The notes beneath the pieces are model-generated. The model had not been told where the DNA came from and made no database searches. It worked only from the letters and a program-made list of their open reading frames with translations. A stretch of 64,000 nucleotides of DNA from DASRAJ01 sp035638255 (lineage in GTDB: Bacteria > Bacteroidota > Bacteroidia > Chitinophagales > UBA10324). Within the stretch, counting starts at the first letter, position 1, and each line of letters begins with the position of its first letter. Positions 19,333 through 28,610 of this stretch are shown in pieces. The stretch covers positions 1-64,000 of the forward strand of contig DASRAJ010000087.1 of assembly GCA_035638255.1 (NCBI GenBank). Reading direction: 5' to 3'. The position numbers and the translations under genes were made by a program.

Positions 19333-19878
19333 TTGCAACCCCGCATCATCCTCGACAGCAAGAAACTCAACCTCACTATTGACCGCCTTTGTTTTCAGCT
19401 TATCGAGAACCATAAAGATTTTTCTGAAACGGTTTTGATTGGCGTGCAGCCGCGCGGTGTTCAACTTTCAAATCGCATTCACAAGCGGTTGAAAGAAATC
19501 ACCAACCTTGAAATTCAGTACGGCATTCTTGACCCTACCTTTTACCGGGATGATTATCGCACATCGGATAAACAACTCACCCCGAAAGAAACTACCATTC
19601 GATTTTCTACTGAAGGAAAAAAAGTAGTGCTGATTGATGATGTCTTGTTTTCGGGAAGAACGGTGAGAGCCGCGCTGGATGCGTTGCTCGATTTCGGAAG
19701 ACCGTCAAAGGTGGAATTGCTTGTTCTCATTGATAGAAGATTTACCCGCCAGCTTCCGATACAACCCGATTATGTGGGAAAAGCGATTGACTCACTCACG
19801 TCGGATAAAGTGGTGGTAGAGTGGGAGCAAATTGATGGAGTGGCTCAAATAAGAATTGTTCCGGCGAAAATGGAATAG
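19333..19878 (+). CDS. pyrR: PyrR: pyr regulator / uracil phosphoribosyltransferase
   Basis: About 181 aa from TTG 19333; the ATG at 19276 would add 19 residues (MFDAFSSSSF...) not seen in typical PyrR. Family signatures are RIILDSKKLNLTIDRL at the N-terminus, GVQPRGVQLSNRI, RDDYR, and the PRPP-binding loop VVLIDDVLFSGRTVRAAL. PyrR has uracil phosphoribosyltransferase activity and, in many bacteria, binds pyr mRNA to control attenuation. Pairing with pyrB downstream fits a pyrimidine-synthesis context. The start is uncertain between TTG 19333 and ATG 19276; the family call is firm. Confidence 0.9.
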   Translation: MQPRIILDSKKLNLTIDRLCFQLIENHKDFSETVLIGVQPRGVQLSNRIHKRLKEITNLEIQYGILDPTFYRDDYRTSDKQLTPKETTIRFSTEGKKVVLIDDVLFSGRTVRAALDALLDFGRPSKVELLVLIDRRFTRQLPIQPDYVGKAIDSLTSDKVVVEWEQIDGVAQIRIVPAKME

Positions 19879-20052
19879 GCGGTAGGCAGTAAGCAGTAGG
19901 CAAAAAAAATGGAAATGGAAATTATGGAATTAGGGAGTTGGGAAATTGGAAATTGGAAATTAGAAATTGGGGGGAATTGGGGAATCAAGGTATGTAAGAA
20001 GGTGGAAAGCAGGAGACCTAATATCTCCAATAACCAAATAAACTGATAAACT

Positions 20053-20988
20053 ATGGTGATGAACGCTCTGAGTGTAAAACATCTTCTCGGCATCAAGTAC
20101 CTCACTCGTGACGACATTGAATTGATTTTCGAAACAGCAGATGAATTTAAAGAAGTGCTCAGCAGGCAGATCAAGAAAGTTCCGTCACTGCGCGACACTA
20201 CAGTGGTTAATCTCTTCTTCGAAAATTCTACCCGCACCCGGATTTCTTTTGAGCTCGCTGAGAAAAGATTGAGTGCTGACATCATCAACTTCACTTCATC
20301 AGCATCGTCAGTCAAGAAAGGGGAGACGCTTATTGACACGGTGAAAAATATTTTAGCGATGAAGGTGGACATGATTGTAATGCGCCACCCGAGTGCGGGC
20401 GCCCCTGTGTTTCTTTCAAAGCATGTTGACGCCAGCATCATCAACGCCGGCGACGGAACACATGAGCACCCGACGCAGGCATTGCTCGATGCATTTTCCA
20501 TCAGGGAAAAATTGGGAAGCGTGGAAGGAAAAAAAGTCGCGATCATCGGCGACATTCGTCACTCTCGTGTTGCACTCTCAAATATTTTCCTTCTGAAGAA
20601 GCTTGGCGCTGAAGTGATGGTGGCAGGTCCTCCGACGCTCATTCCAAATTACATTGAATCACTCGGTGTAAAAGTGGAGTACGATGTGAAGAAGGCCTTG
20701 CAATGGTGCGATGCCGCAAATTTGTTGCGGATACAACTTGAGCGGCAGGAGATTCAATACTTCCCGACGCTGCGTGAATACTCGCTCTATTTCGGCATCA
20801 ATAAAAAAATGCTCGATGAACTTGGAAAGGAAATTCTAATCATGCACCCGGGACCCATCAACCGCGGCGTAGAGGTTACCAGCGACGTTGCTGACTCAAA
20901 ACATTCCATCATTCTCGACCAGGTGGAAAATGGAGTGGCGATAAGAATGGCGGTGTTGTTTTTGCTTAGCGGAAGAAGGGAAGAATAG
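20053..20988 (+). CDS. pyrB: Aspartate carbamoyltransferase catalytic subunit
   Basis: 311 aa, normal length for the catalytic chain. It makes N-carbamoyl-aspartate from carbamoyl phosphate and aspartate, the committed step of pyrimidine synthesis. Signature residues are FFENSTRTRISFE (carbamoyl phosphate binding, around 55-67), HEHPTQALLDAF, GDIRHSRVA and MHPGPINRGVE near the C-terminus. ATG at 20059 (two codons later) is an equally good start. The 174-bp gap after pyrR is low-complexity (repeated GGAAATTGGAAATT-like runs), and no attenuator hairpin is obvious. No pyrI-like regulatory chain is in view. Confidence 0.95.
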   Translation: MVMNALSVKHLLGIKYLTRDDIELIFETADEFKEVLSRQIKKVPSLRDTTVVNLFFENSTRTRISFELAEKRLSADIINFTSSASSVKKGETLIDTVKNILAMKVDMIVMRHPSAGAPVFLSKHVDASIINAGDGTHEHPTQALLDAFSIREKLGSVEGKKVAIIGDIRHSRVALSNIFLLKKLGAEVMVAGPPTLIPNYIESLGVKVEYDVKKALQWCDAANLLRIQLERQEIQYFPTLREYSLYFGINKKMLDELGKEILIMHPGPINRGVEVTSDVADSKHSIILDQVENGVAIRMAVLFLLSGRREE

Positions 20989-21051
20989 TTTTGGGAAGTA
21001 CTTTTTTTCGTTTCATCCTTTACTTTGCATTTCCAATTAAATTGAAAGCCC

Positions 21052-21933
21052 ATGGCTATCCGTACAAAAATTTCCTCCTCCTCTCTTCAGCAAAAACTAA
21101 CAAGCTATTCCTTGTGTGCAGGTTCGGTATTAGCTGCATCAGCGGCGGCAAATGCACAGGTTATGTACACTGATGTGAATCCGGATGTTGTTTTGGAGAA
21201 CAGTGCGGGAACACTTCCCTTTGATATTTCTTATGCACTGGATCTCAACAATGACAGCATCACTGATTTTAATATCACTGTGCAGAGTTCCACCAGTTCA
21301 AGTACGAATCAGGTTTTGTATGCAGAAGGAATCAGTGCTTTGGGAGTTAATAGTGTTGCAGCGAAATCGAATATTCAAAGCTCGCTGCTTTTCAGGTTTC
21401 CGATGTGTGATTTTATTCAACAGAGTAATCCCGGCGCTGTTTGGTCCTATTCTTTTCAGGCGTTTAATTTTCTGGCTTATTCAAATGGAGGTGGCTATGG
21501 TTCTGTGAATGATTTTTATGCAGGGCTGCTTCTTGTGATTAATGGCAATACTTATTATGGATGGGCACGCTTCGACATCAATCCTGATTCGAGCCGCAGT
21601 GTTGTGATCAAAGATTATGCTTATGAAGCCACGCCTTATGTTCCTATACGGGCGGGATTGTGTGAGGTGGGGATTGATGAGGTGAAGAATGAATTTACCA
21701 TCTCTCCCAATCCCTCCGGCGGAAAATTTTTTCTTACCACAAAAAATATTTTGAAAGGAAAAACGACCATAACCATTACTGATGTAGCCGGCAAAAAAAT
21801 TTTTACTGAAGCGATGCTCTCCTCACCATCCGGAAAATTTTCTCTTGATCTCAGCGATCTGGATGCAGGCGTTTATTTTATTACTCTTGAGAATGAAGGC
21901 AAGAGCATGACGAATAAGTTGATGAGGCAATGA
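21052..21933 (+). CDS. T9SS-exported protein of unknown function
   Basis: A 293-aa protein with a long signal-like N-terminus (cleavage likely after ANAQ, near residue 36). The middle is beta-rich with FDISYALDLNNDSITDFNI and NGNTYYGWARFDINPDS, a pattern seen in Bacteroidota proteins of the anchor/extracellular type. The tail from ISPNPSGGKF is a T9SS sorting domain. No enzymatic motif was recognised. It lies 63 bp after pyrB but is probably transcribed separately. Confidence 0.75.
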   Translation: MAIRTKISSSSLQQKLTSYSLCAGSVLAASAAANAQVMYTDVNPDVVLENSAGTLPFDISYALDLNNDSITDFNITVQSSTSSSTNQVLYAEGISALGVNSVAAKSNIQSSLLFRFPMCDFIQQSNPGAVWSYSFQAFNFLAYSNGGGYGSVNDFYAGLLLVINGNTYYGWARFDINPDSSRSVVIKDYAYEATPYVPIRAGLCEVGIDEVKNEFTISPNPSGGKFFLTTKNILKGKTTITITDVAGKKIFTEAMLSSPSGKFSLDLSDLDAGVYFITLENEGKSMTNKLMRQ

Positions 21934-21948
21934 CACGCTGATGCAGAT

Positions 21949-21987
21949 CAAGACTTCCGGGTTTTTTTTTCAAACCTCGGAGGTCTT
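21949..21987 (+). terminator. Imperfect hairpin with T-run, downstream of the T9SS gene
   Basis: CAAGACTTCCGGGTTT (21949-21964) can pair with AAACCTCGGAGGTCTTG (21972-21988) with one bulge and a mismatch, around a T-rich loop. The paired arms (AAACCTCGGAGGTCTT) look like a widespread Bacteroidota intergenic palindrome, which here sits where a terminator is expected. Confidence 0.55.
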
Positions 21988-22068
21988 GGGAGCTGCTTTC
22001 GGGAGAAATTTAATTTGTATAAAAAGCACAGATGTGTACTTTTATTTTCTAATCTCAATCACCTCACT

Positions 22069-25000
22069 ATGAAACACCTTTCTATTTCCTTACTCACTAT
22101 TTTCTGTTTGTGCTCACCTATGTTGTTTGCACAGCAAAATGTTCAGCACTTTTATGGTACACAAGCTGCCCGTTATTACAAGGGCGCATCACAGGTTTTT
22201 GTCAATGACAAGCGCAACACGATTTCATTTGTTCGCCTCAACCCGGGTGAAAACATTGCCCCAGCTAATGCAGTCCACTGGCTGCGTAATGACATTTTGA
22301 AATTGCGGCCCGAAGAAGGGTTGGAGCAGTATCAGCAGGAAAAAGACAACGTCGGATTTATTCACACCCGCTATCGTGAAACTTACAAAGGCGTGCGGGT
22401 GCAATACGGTGTGTATTATGTGCACAGCAAGGATGGTCGTGTGGTGAATGCTAACGGCGAATGGTATTCCAACATCAATCTTTCAGTGCATCCGGCAATC
22501 ACTTCTCAGCAAGCCTATCAATCTGTTCTTAACTACGTACATGCCGATGCGTATGCACACGAAAAAGAAATGAAAGACAATAAACAATTGGTTGTCCTTC
22601 CTCTCGATGGCTCTTACAAGCTTGCTTATGCTTGTAATGTTTATGGAATTAAACCGCTAACCAACGCCTGGTATTTTGTGGATGCTCATACAGGAGGGAT
22701 CATCAAGTCAGACAATCTGATTTGCGATGATGTCGCTTATGGAACTGCCGTAACTCAATACAGCGGGACCCGGACAATTGCAACCGACAGCCTGGCACCG
22801 AATTCATTTCGCCTCGAAGATTTTACACGGGGCAATGGAGTGATTACGTATGCTGGTCCCGGCGGCACTACAGATTACTATGACAGTGACAATTATTGGA
22901 GCGGCGATCAGCCACCGATTGATTGCCAATTCGGAGCACAGGCAACCTATGATTATTACTGGAATCATTTCGGGCAGAGTGGTCTTGATGGCAGCGGCTA
23001 TAACCTGATCGCTTACGCTCACGATGGACTTTATGTGAACGCATTCTGGACGGGAACGGATGCGCATTTCGGAGACGGAGATAATTTAACTTACGGACCG
23101 CTCACTGATGCAATGGTAGTGGGTCATGAATTCACGCATGGCGTTACTCAGTTTCATTCCGCTTTGGTTTATTCCTGTGAGTCCGGCGGATTGAACGAAG
23201 GATACAGTGACATTTTTGGTCAGGCAATTGACTGGGAAAATAATCCATCAACTGCAAGCTGGTTTGTGACAGGGCATAACACAGGAACTCCCTTTCGCAA
23301 CATGGCAAACCCCAAAGAGTTTTCAAATCCGAATTGCGTTGGTGGTGATTTCTGGGGCACGTGCATTGATCCGCATTATGAGAGCGGTGTAGTGAACTAC
23401 TGGTATTATTTGTTAGTGGAAGGTGGCTCGGGAACCAATGATCTGGGGAATGGTTACGACGTAATCGGAATCGGATTTGATGATGCAACCGCCATCGCAT
23501 ATCGTACCAACTGCATTTACCTGACAGCGAATGCCACTTACCAGGATGCAGGTGACTATAGTGAACAATCAGCTCTTGATTTATGGGGCGATTGCACTCC
23601 GCAAATAATTCAGTGTACCAATGCATGGTATGCATGTGGAGTTGGCCTTCCATACCAAAATGCAGTGGTTGCAAGCTTCTCTGCACAGCAACTTCAATTT
23701 TGTTCATTGCCCGCATCAGTTGCTTTCACCAATTCATCCATCAACGGCACCTCATACTTATGGGATTTCGGGGATGGAACAACGGATACTGCTATGAGTC
23801 CCGTGCACGATTATACGTCAGCAGGAACGTATACTGTCACCCTCATTGTGAATGGAATTTCTCTCTGCAATACTTCTGACACAATCACATTCGTCAATTA
23901 CATCAACGCACAGAACGTTGGCTCACCTGTTCCTGCTTCTTGCATTCCTATTGACACACTGCCGGGAAATAAATACGGCATCTTCCATTTTATTTTTCAG
24001 GACATTGATAAAGTAAGCGGCAGCGCTCCGGAAGGATATAAGGATTTTACCTGCTCTGATTTCACACAGTTGACCGCCGGTGATCCTTATTCCGCAGAGA
24101 TCACAGTTGGCTCAACGGTAAATGAAGATGTCAGGATGTGGATTGATTTCAATGGAGATGGTGTGTTTGATAATGCTGAGCTTGTTTATTCGGCAGATGA
24201 TGTTTCAGGAACTGTTTCGGGAATTATTTATACTCCTGCCAATGCACCTCTTAACACTGCATTGCGCGTTCGGCTGATTGATGATAAATCGAGCAATGAC
24301 ATCACTGATGCCTGCTACAACCCTCAGCGCGGCCAGGCAGAAGATTACAGTGTGTACTTTGTTGCTCCACCAGCCCTGGCTCCGGTCGTTGACTTTGTAG
24401 CGGATGTGACGATCATCAATTTAGGTCAATCTGTTAACTTCAATGATCTCTCGCAGAATGTTCCGACGTCATGGAATTGGTCATTCAGCGGAGGAAACCC
24501 GTCAACTTCTTCACTGCAAAACCCAACCACCATCACCTACAACACAGCCGGAACTTATGATGTAACACTTACCGCTATTAATGCTTACGGCTCGGGTTCA
24601 CTCACGAAGACCGGATACATCATCGTGAATCCTGCAATTTCTCTTTGTTCAATTGATACAGTGAATCTGGATGCAGGAACTTTTTATGACAGTGGCGGTC
24701 CCACAGGAAATTATAGCGACAATGAAAACTGTCACTTGCTCATTCATCCTGCTTGTGCGCAAAGTATTACGCTATCGGTGATTTCATTCTCTTCTGAACA
24801 GAACAACGATGTGCTCAACGTGTATGATGGTTCGGATGCAACCGCCCCACTCATCTTAACCGTGAGCGGATTTCCATTTGTATTTCCTACTGTAACCGGA
24901 ACCTCAAATTCGATGTTCATTACATGGACTTCCGACGCCAATACAGCCTATGCGGGCTTCTCCGCGAATTGGAGTTCAGTAGTAGGTGGTTTAATCACCC

Positions 25001-26916
25001 CAGTGGCAGATTACTCTGCGAGCAATTCAAATCCTCCGTATGGAACACAAGTTGACTTCACTGACCTTTCCACCAACATTCCCATTTACTGGAATTGGGA
25101 TTTCGGAGACGGCAATACTTCCACACTTCAAAATCCGGGTCACACTTTTGCGAATGCAGGAGTATATTCAGTAACCCTGATTGCATCGAACTGCGGCGGT
25201 GCGGATACCACTACGCAAATCATCACGGTGCAGGAGCCCCCGGTAATGGTGGTAACGCCCACCACCATTGATGTGAACCTCGGTTGCGGAGTAAATTCAT
25301 TCACCACTACAGCTACCGTGTTTAATCACGGCGCCGGTGATCTATTGTATGGCTTAACTGAAACCGAGTACAACTTCCAGGGAAGCCAGCCAAATATTCT
25401 CGCACTCACGTACGGAGCGGATATGAATACAAAATATCCAAACACCATTGCAGCCATCAACCAATATTTTCCGGGTTATACCTTGACCACTACTTCGACG
25501 CAGAGTGGCGATACACTGGCCATGCAATTGCAGGGGAAAAATGTTTTCCTGATGACGAACCCCGTTGGTGATGAAACCATTTATGCGAATTATGCTGAAG
25601 CACTCGGCAACTTTGTTGACAATGGAGGCACTGTAATTTTCTGCGGCGCCAACGGTGCGAAGTCGCCTTGCATTTACAACACCGGATTACTCGCCGGCGC
25701 ATTCGCGACAGCAGTGCCCAATGTTGCCATGGATGTAGTGAACCTGTCACATCCAATCACTCAGGGGTTACCGGCGGTGATTGCGGAGAACCCCAAGCAT
25801 GCGTATGCACAATCGTTCACGAACGGAGTAAACGAGCTGATTGATTATTCCGGCAACACGGTTGTCGGTTATCGTGATCAGGGTTTAGGTCATGTAGTGT
25901 ACATCGGCTTCGACTATTTCGAGCCCAACGACACTGGTTCATTGGTGATTGGAAATACCTTGTCATGGATAAACGACAATCTCATTCCTGACTTTGTAAC
26001 AATCACCCCCACAGGTGGAGGCACTTTGCATCCAACAGAATCACAGGATTACACGATCACCATCACGAACACCGGATTGGCCCCAGGAACATACACAGAG
26101 TACATTATTGTCTATGGAAATGATCCGGACAATCCGGTTGATACCATCACAGTGAACATTACGGTCGGGAGTGCAGATTGCGTGACGCTTGCTGCGGATG
26201 TGCAGTGCTTCGGAAATGTTTGCTTCACTGATTCGATAACCGGCGGCGCAATTTCCATTCATTGGGATTTTGGGGACGGCACTACTTCTGATCTTGAAAA
26301 TCCCTGTCACGTCTACGCACTATCAGGAATATACAATGTGACGATGATCGGTTGCGGCTCATTCGGTTGCGATACAGTGTACACTGATGTCGTGGTCTCT
26401 TATCTTTCTGCTGACATCACGTATGCGGGATCATTGTTTGAAGATACGCCCGTTGATTTCTCCAGCAACTCACAAAATGCGGACACCTGGAATTGGAATT
26501 TCGGAGATGGAAATTCATCGCCGCAACAGAATCCTGCGCACACCTATACTGACCCGGGCATGTACATCGTGATTCTGATTGTGACAGACTCAAACGGATG
26601 CACGCTTACAGTGGTTGATACCCTGGTGATTTTGCCCGTTGGAATTTCAGAACCAGGATACAGCTTCAATGTCTCGCTCTATCCTAATCCTGCGAATAAT
26701 TTCAGCAACCTCGAATATTTCCTTCCGCAATCCACTTCAGTGATTGTTGAATTGTGGAATGGTGCAGGGCAGAAAGTTGCTGTGATTGTATCTGCGCAAA
26801 ATCAACCTGCCGGAAAATATGTTTACAAAATTCCGATGGAAGATGCCGGAGTCTATTACGTGAAAATGAAAGTAGGAGAGCGGGAATTCTGGCAGAAGTT
26901 AGTGGATGTGAAATAA
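22069..26916 (+). CDS. M4 (thermolysin-like) metallopeptidase with PKD, GEVED, CUB and T9SS domains
   Basis: About 1615 aa from ATG 22069 (signal peptide MKHLSISLLTIFCLCSPMLFAQ); the frame upstream adds 18 unrelated residues. In order: propeptide/FTP-like region (about 30-215); M4 catalytic domain with His353-Glu354-Phe-Thr-His357 and the third zinc ligand Glu377 in NEGYSDIFG, 20 residues after the second His as in thermolysin; PKD (about 555-630); GEVED-like (MWIDFNGDGVFD, about 689); PKD (802); CUB-like (about 860-967); PKD (1007). A ThuA/amidotransferase-like segment follows (about 1109-1305), then two PKDs (WDFGDG at 1397, WNFGDG at 1473) and a T9SS sorting domain (LYPNPANN, 1537). It is predicted to be an exported endopeptidase with adhesive modules. 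Confidence 0.92.
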   Translation: MKHLSISLLTIFCLCSPMLFAQQNVQHFYGTQAARYYKGASQVFVNDKRNTISFVRLNPGENIAPANAVHWLRNDILKLRPEEGLEQYQQEKDNVGFIHTRYRETYKGVRVQYGVYYVHSKDGRVVNANGEWYSNINLSVHPAITSQQAYQSVLNYVHADAYAHEKEMKDNKQLVVLPLDGSYKLAYACNVYGIKPLTNAWYFVDAHTGGIIKSDNLICDDVAYGTAVTQYSGTRTIATDSLAPNSFRLEDFTRGNGVITYAGPGGTTDYYDSDNYWSGDQPPIDCQFGAQATYDYYWNHFGQSGLDGSGYNLIAYAHDGLYVNAFWTGTDAHFGDGDNLTYGPLTDAMVVGHEFTHGVTQFHSALVYSCESGGLNEGYSDIFGQAIDWENNPSTASWFVTGHNTGTPFRNMANPKEFSNPNCVGGDFWGTCIDPHYESGVVNYWYYLLVEGGSGTNDLGNGYDVIGIGFDDATAIAYRTNCIYLTANATYQDAGDYSEQSALDLWGDCTPQIIQCTNAWYACGVGLPYQNAVVASFSAQQLQFCSLPASVAFTNSSINGTSYLWDFGDGTTDTAMSPVHDYTSAGTYTVTLIVNGISLCNTSDTITFVNYINAQNVGSPVPASCIPIDTLPGNKYGIFHFIFQDIDKVSGSAPEGYKDFTCSDFTQLTAGDPYSAEITVGSTVNEDVRMWIDFNGDGVFDNAELVYSADDVSGTVSGIIYTPANAPLNTALRVRLIDDKSSNDITDACYNPQRGQAEDYSVYFVAPPALAPVVDFVADVTIINLGQSVNFNDLSQNVPTSWNWSFSGGNPSTSSLQNPTTITYNTAGTYDVTLTAINAYGSGSLTKTGYIIVNPAISLCSIDTVNLDAGTFYDSGGPTGNYSDNENCHLLIHPACAQSITLSVISFSSEQNNDVLNVYDGSDATAPLILTVSGFPFVFPTVTGTSNSMFITWTSDANTAYAGFSANWSSVVGGLITPVADYSASNSNPPYGTQVDFTDLSTNIPIYWNWDFGDGNTSTLQNPGHTFANAGVYSVTLIASNCGGADTTTQIITVQEPPVMVVTPTTIDVNLGCGVNSFTTTATVFNHGAGDLLYGLTETEYNFQGSQPNILALTYGADMNTKYPNTIAAINQYFPGYTLTTTSTQSGDTLAMQLQGKNVFLMTNPVGDETIYANYAEALGNFVDNGGTVIFCGANGAKSPCIYNTGLLAGAFATAVPNVAMDVVNLSHPITQGLPAVIAENPKHAYAQSFTNGVNELIDYSGNTVVGYRDQGLGHVVYIGFDYFEPNDTGSLVIGNTLSWINDNLIPDFVTITPTGGGTLHPTESQDYTITITNTGLAPGTYTEYIIVYGNDPDNPVDTITVNITVGSADCVTLAADVQCFGNVCFTDSITGGAISIHWDFGDGTTSDLENPCHVYALSGIYNVTMIGCGSFGCDTVYTDVVVSYLSADITYAGSLFEDTPVDFSSNSQNADTWNWNFGDGNSSPQQNPAHTYTDPGMYIVILIVTDSNGCTLTVVDTLVILPVGISEPGYSFNVSLYPNPANNFSNLEYFLPQSTSVIVELWNGAGQKVAVIVSAQNQPAGKYVYKIPMEDAGVYYVKMKVGEREFWQKLVDVK

Positions 26917-26930
26917 TTTTTTGAATGCGT

Positions 26931-26997
26931 GTCATTCCGACAAAGAAGGAATCTAATCAGGATTGAGACACAGATTCCTCCTTCGTCGGAATGTCAT
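26931..26997 (+). terminator. Long inverted repeat with T-run after the M4 peptidase gene
   Basis: GTCATTCCGACAAAGAAGGA (26931-26950, then ATCT) pairs with AGATTCCTCCTTCGTCGGAA (26972-26991, then TGTC/A), giving a ~25-bp imperfect stem followed by TTTTTTT. Hairpins of this sequence family are common between Bacteroidota genes. It probably ends transcription from the peptidase gene and also serves the converging yraN gene. Confidence 0.65.
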
Positions 26998-27031
26998 TTT
27001 TTTCACCATTCACTATTCACCATTCACCATT

Positions 27032-27394
27032 TTATTCAAAGGGAAAAAACGCATCCTTGATATGAAAAACTTTCGCCTCAGCATTCTTCACCGTGATGGA
27101 GATAACATCAAAGCGAACGTCCACCTCGAGATTTTTTTGCTCTAAATATTCTTCGGCTGCAATGGCTAGATTTTTTTGCTTTGCATGATTCACAGAATCT
27201 TCCGGCATTCCGAATTCATCAGAGGTACGTGTTTTTACTTCCACAATTACGAGGGTATTCCGGTCGCGCGCGATGATGTCCACTTCAGTTTTTTCAAAGC
27301 GCCAGTTGATCTCCAGGATATCATAACCTTTCTTCTCCAGGAATTCCAGGGCGATCACTTCACCCTTCACACCGAGTTCATTATGTTTACTCAT
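27032..27394 (-). CDS. yraN: YraN-family (UPF0102) predicted endonuclease-like protein
   Basis: 120 aa, usual length. The family's PD-(D/E)XK-like core is visible: GVKGEVIALEFLEKKGYDIL, then EVDIIARDRNTLVIVEVKTR (Glu-Val-Asp ... Glu-Val-Lys). YraN proteins are small nuclease-fold proteins of unproven function. No signal peptide. Convergent with the M4 peptidase and divergent from the isomerase at 27495. Confidence 0.9.
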   Translation of the reverse strand: MSKHNELGVKGEVIALEFLEKKGYDILEINWRFEKTEVDIIARDRNTLVIVEVKTRTSDEFGMPEDSVNHAKQKNLAIAAEEYLEQKNLEVDVRFDVISITVKNAEAKVFHIKDAFFPFE

Positions 27395-27441
27395 GAAAGT
27401 TTTTCTTCTTTTGCAGTAAAATAGCCCTCTAAAATTTTTTG

Positions 27442-27472
27442 TTTGCGGGAAAGGAAATTTCCTTTACGTTTA
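27442..27472 (+). promoter_or_regulatory. Predicted Bacteroidota promoter for the isomerase gene
   Basis: TTTG (27442-27445), 19-bp spacer, TACGTTTA (27465-27472). This fits the Bacteroidota consensus TTTG-N19-21-TAnnTTTG except for the final base. The predicted start of transcription is about 27479, giving a ~16-nt leader before the ATG at 27495. Confidence 0.6.
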
Positions 27473-27494
27473 GTGACATAAAATTAAACCAAAG

Positions 27495-28475
27495 ATGATG
27501 GATCAACTGATAGCAGGTTTTACAAAGCAGATGGCGGAAGCCATTGAAATCGGGCGCAACATGAAGCTCTCCCCGCGACACAAAGAAATCAAAAGTGTTG
27601 TGGTGGCAGGAATGGGTGGCTCCGGCATCGGCGGCAATTTAGTTTCAGAACTGATTGCCGGCAAAATGCAATTGCCATTTGCTGTGATCAAAGATTACAC
27701 GCTGCCCGCGTGGGTGAATGAGCATACATTGCTCATCGCTTCTTCGTATTCAGGAAACACCGAGGAAACAGTTCATGCCTTACAGGAAGGAATCCGGCGA
27801 AGCTGTAAAATTGTTTGTGTCTCGTCAGGCGGTTCCATCATTTCCCTTGCTAAGAAGGCAGGCATTGATTACGTGATCATTCCAGGGGGAAAACCACCGC
27901 GCTCGGCTCTTGCATACTCCTTCATTCAGCAATTGTTTATTCTCGCAAACTACAACCTGATTGACGATGGATTTGTGGTGGGCATTGAACAGGCCATCAC
28001 ATTGCTTGATAAAGAAGAAAAGCGAATCATGAAGCAGGCGAAGTCGCTGGGGAAGAAGCTGAACAAAAAACTTCCCGTGATTTACGCGCCTGCGAATTTT
28101 GAATCGGTGGCCATCCGCTGGAAGCAGCAATTGAATGAGAATTCAAAAACACTTGCATGGGAGCAGCCCATTCCTGAAATGAATCACAACGAGCTGGTAG
28201 GATGGAGAACACCGGGAAAATATGCAGTGATCTTTTTGCGAAATGATTCTGATTACTCGCGCATACAACAGCGGATGAAGATTGCCAAGAACATCATCAG
28301 CCAATACACGCGGCACATTTATGAAGTGTGGTCGAAAGGAGATAGTGCCATTGAAAAAGCGCTGTATCTCATTCACTTTGGTGACTGGGTATCATACTAT
28401 CTCGCTGAATTCAGAAAGGTAGATGCCGTGGAAGTGAATGTGATTGACTATTTGAAAACGGAACTTGCAAATTAG
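27495..28475 (+). CDS. Bifunctional phosphoglucose/phosphomannose isomerase (SIS domain)
   Basis: A 326-aa cytoplasmic protein with two SIS-type sugar-isomerase halves. The first half has VVVAGMGGSGIGGNLVSEL (glycine-rich loop), IASSYSGNTEETVHAL and GGKPPRSALAYSF. The C-terminal half has the WEQPIPEMNHNELVGW and IHFGDWVSYYLAE blocks characteristic of the bacterial/archaeal PGI/PMI family (TIGR02128-like). The predicted reaction is glucose-6-P or mannose-6-P to fructose-6-P. It is stand-alone with its own promoter; ATG 27498 is an alternative start. Confidence 0.9.
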   Translation: MMDQLIAGFTKQMAEAIEIGRNMKLSPRHKEIKSVVVAGMGGSGIGGNLVSELIAGKMQLPFAVIKDYTLPAWVNEHTLLIASSYSGNTEETVHALQEGIRRSCKIVCVSSGGSIISLAKKAGIDYVIIPGGKPPRSALAYSFIQQLFILANYNLIDDGFVVGIEQAITLLDKEEKRIMKQAKSLGKKLNKKLPVIYAPANFESVAIRWKQQLNENSKTLAWEQPIPEMNHNELVGWRTPGKYAVIFLRNDSDYSRIQQRMKIAKNIISQYTRHIYEVWSKGDSAIEKALYLIHFGDWVSYYLAEFRKVDAVEVNVIDYLKTELAN

Positions 28476-28610
28476 TTTTCCGCTCCCGGGTCCTGCGGAC
28501 AGGACTCTGTGAGGAGTTTTCACTATTCACTATTGACCCATTCACCATTCACCCATTCACAATTGACGATTTACGATTTCGCTTCTCATCTATCTTCTAC
28601 CTTCTAATTT

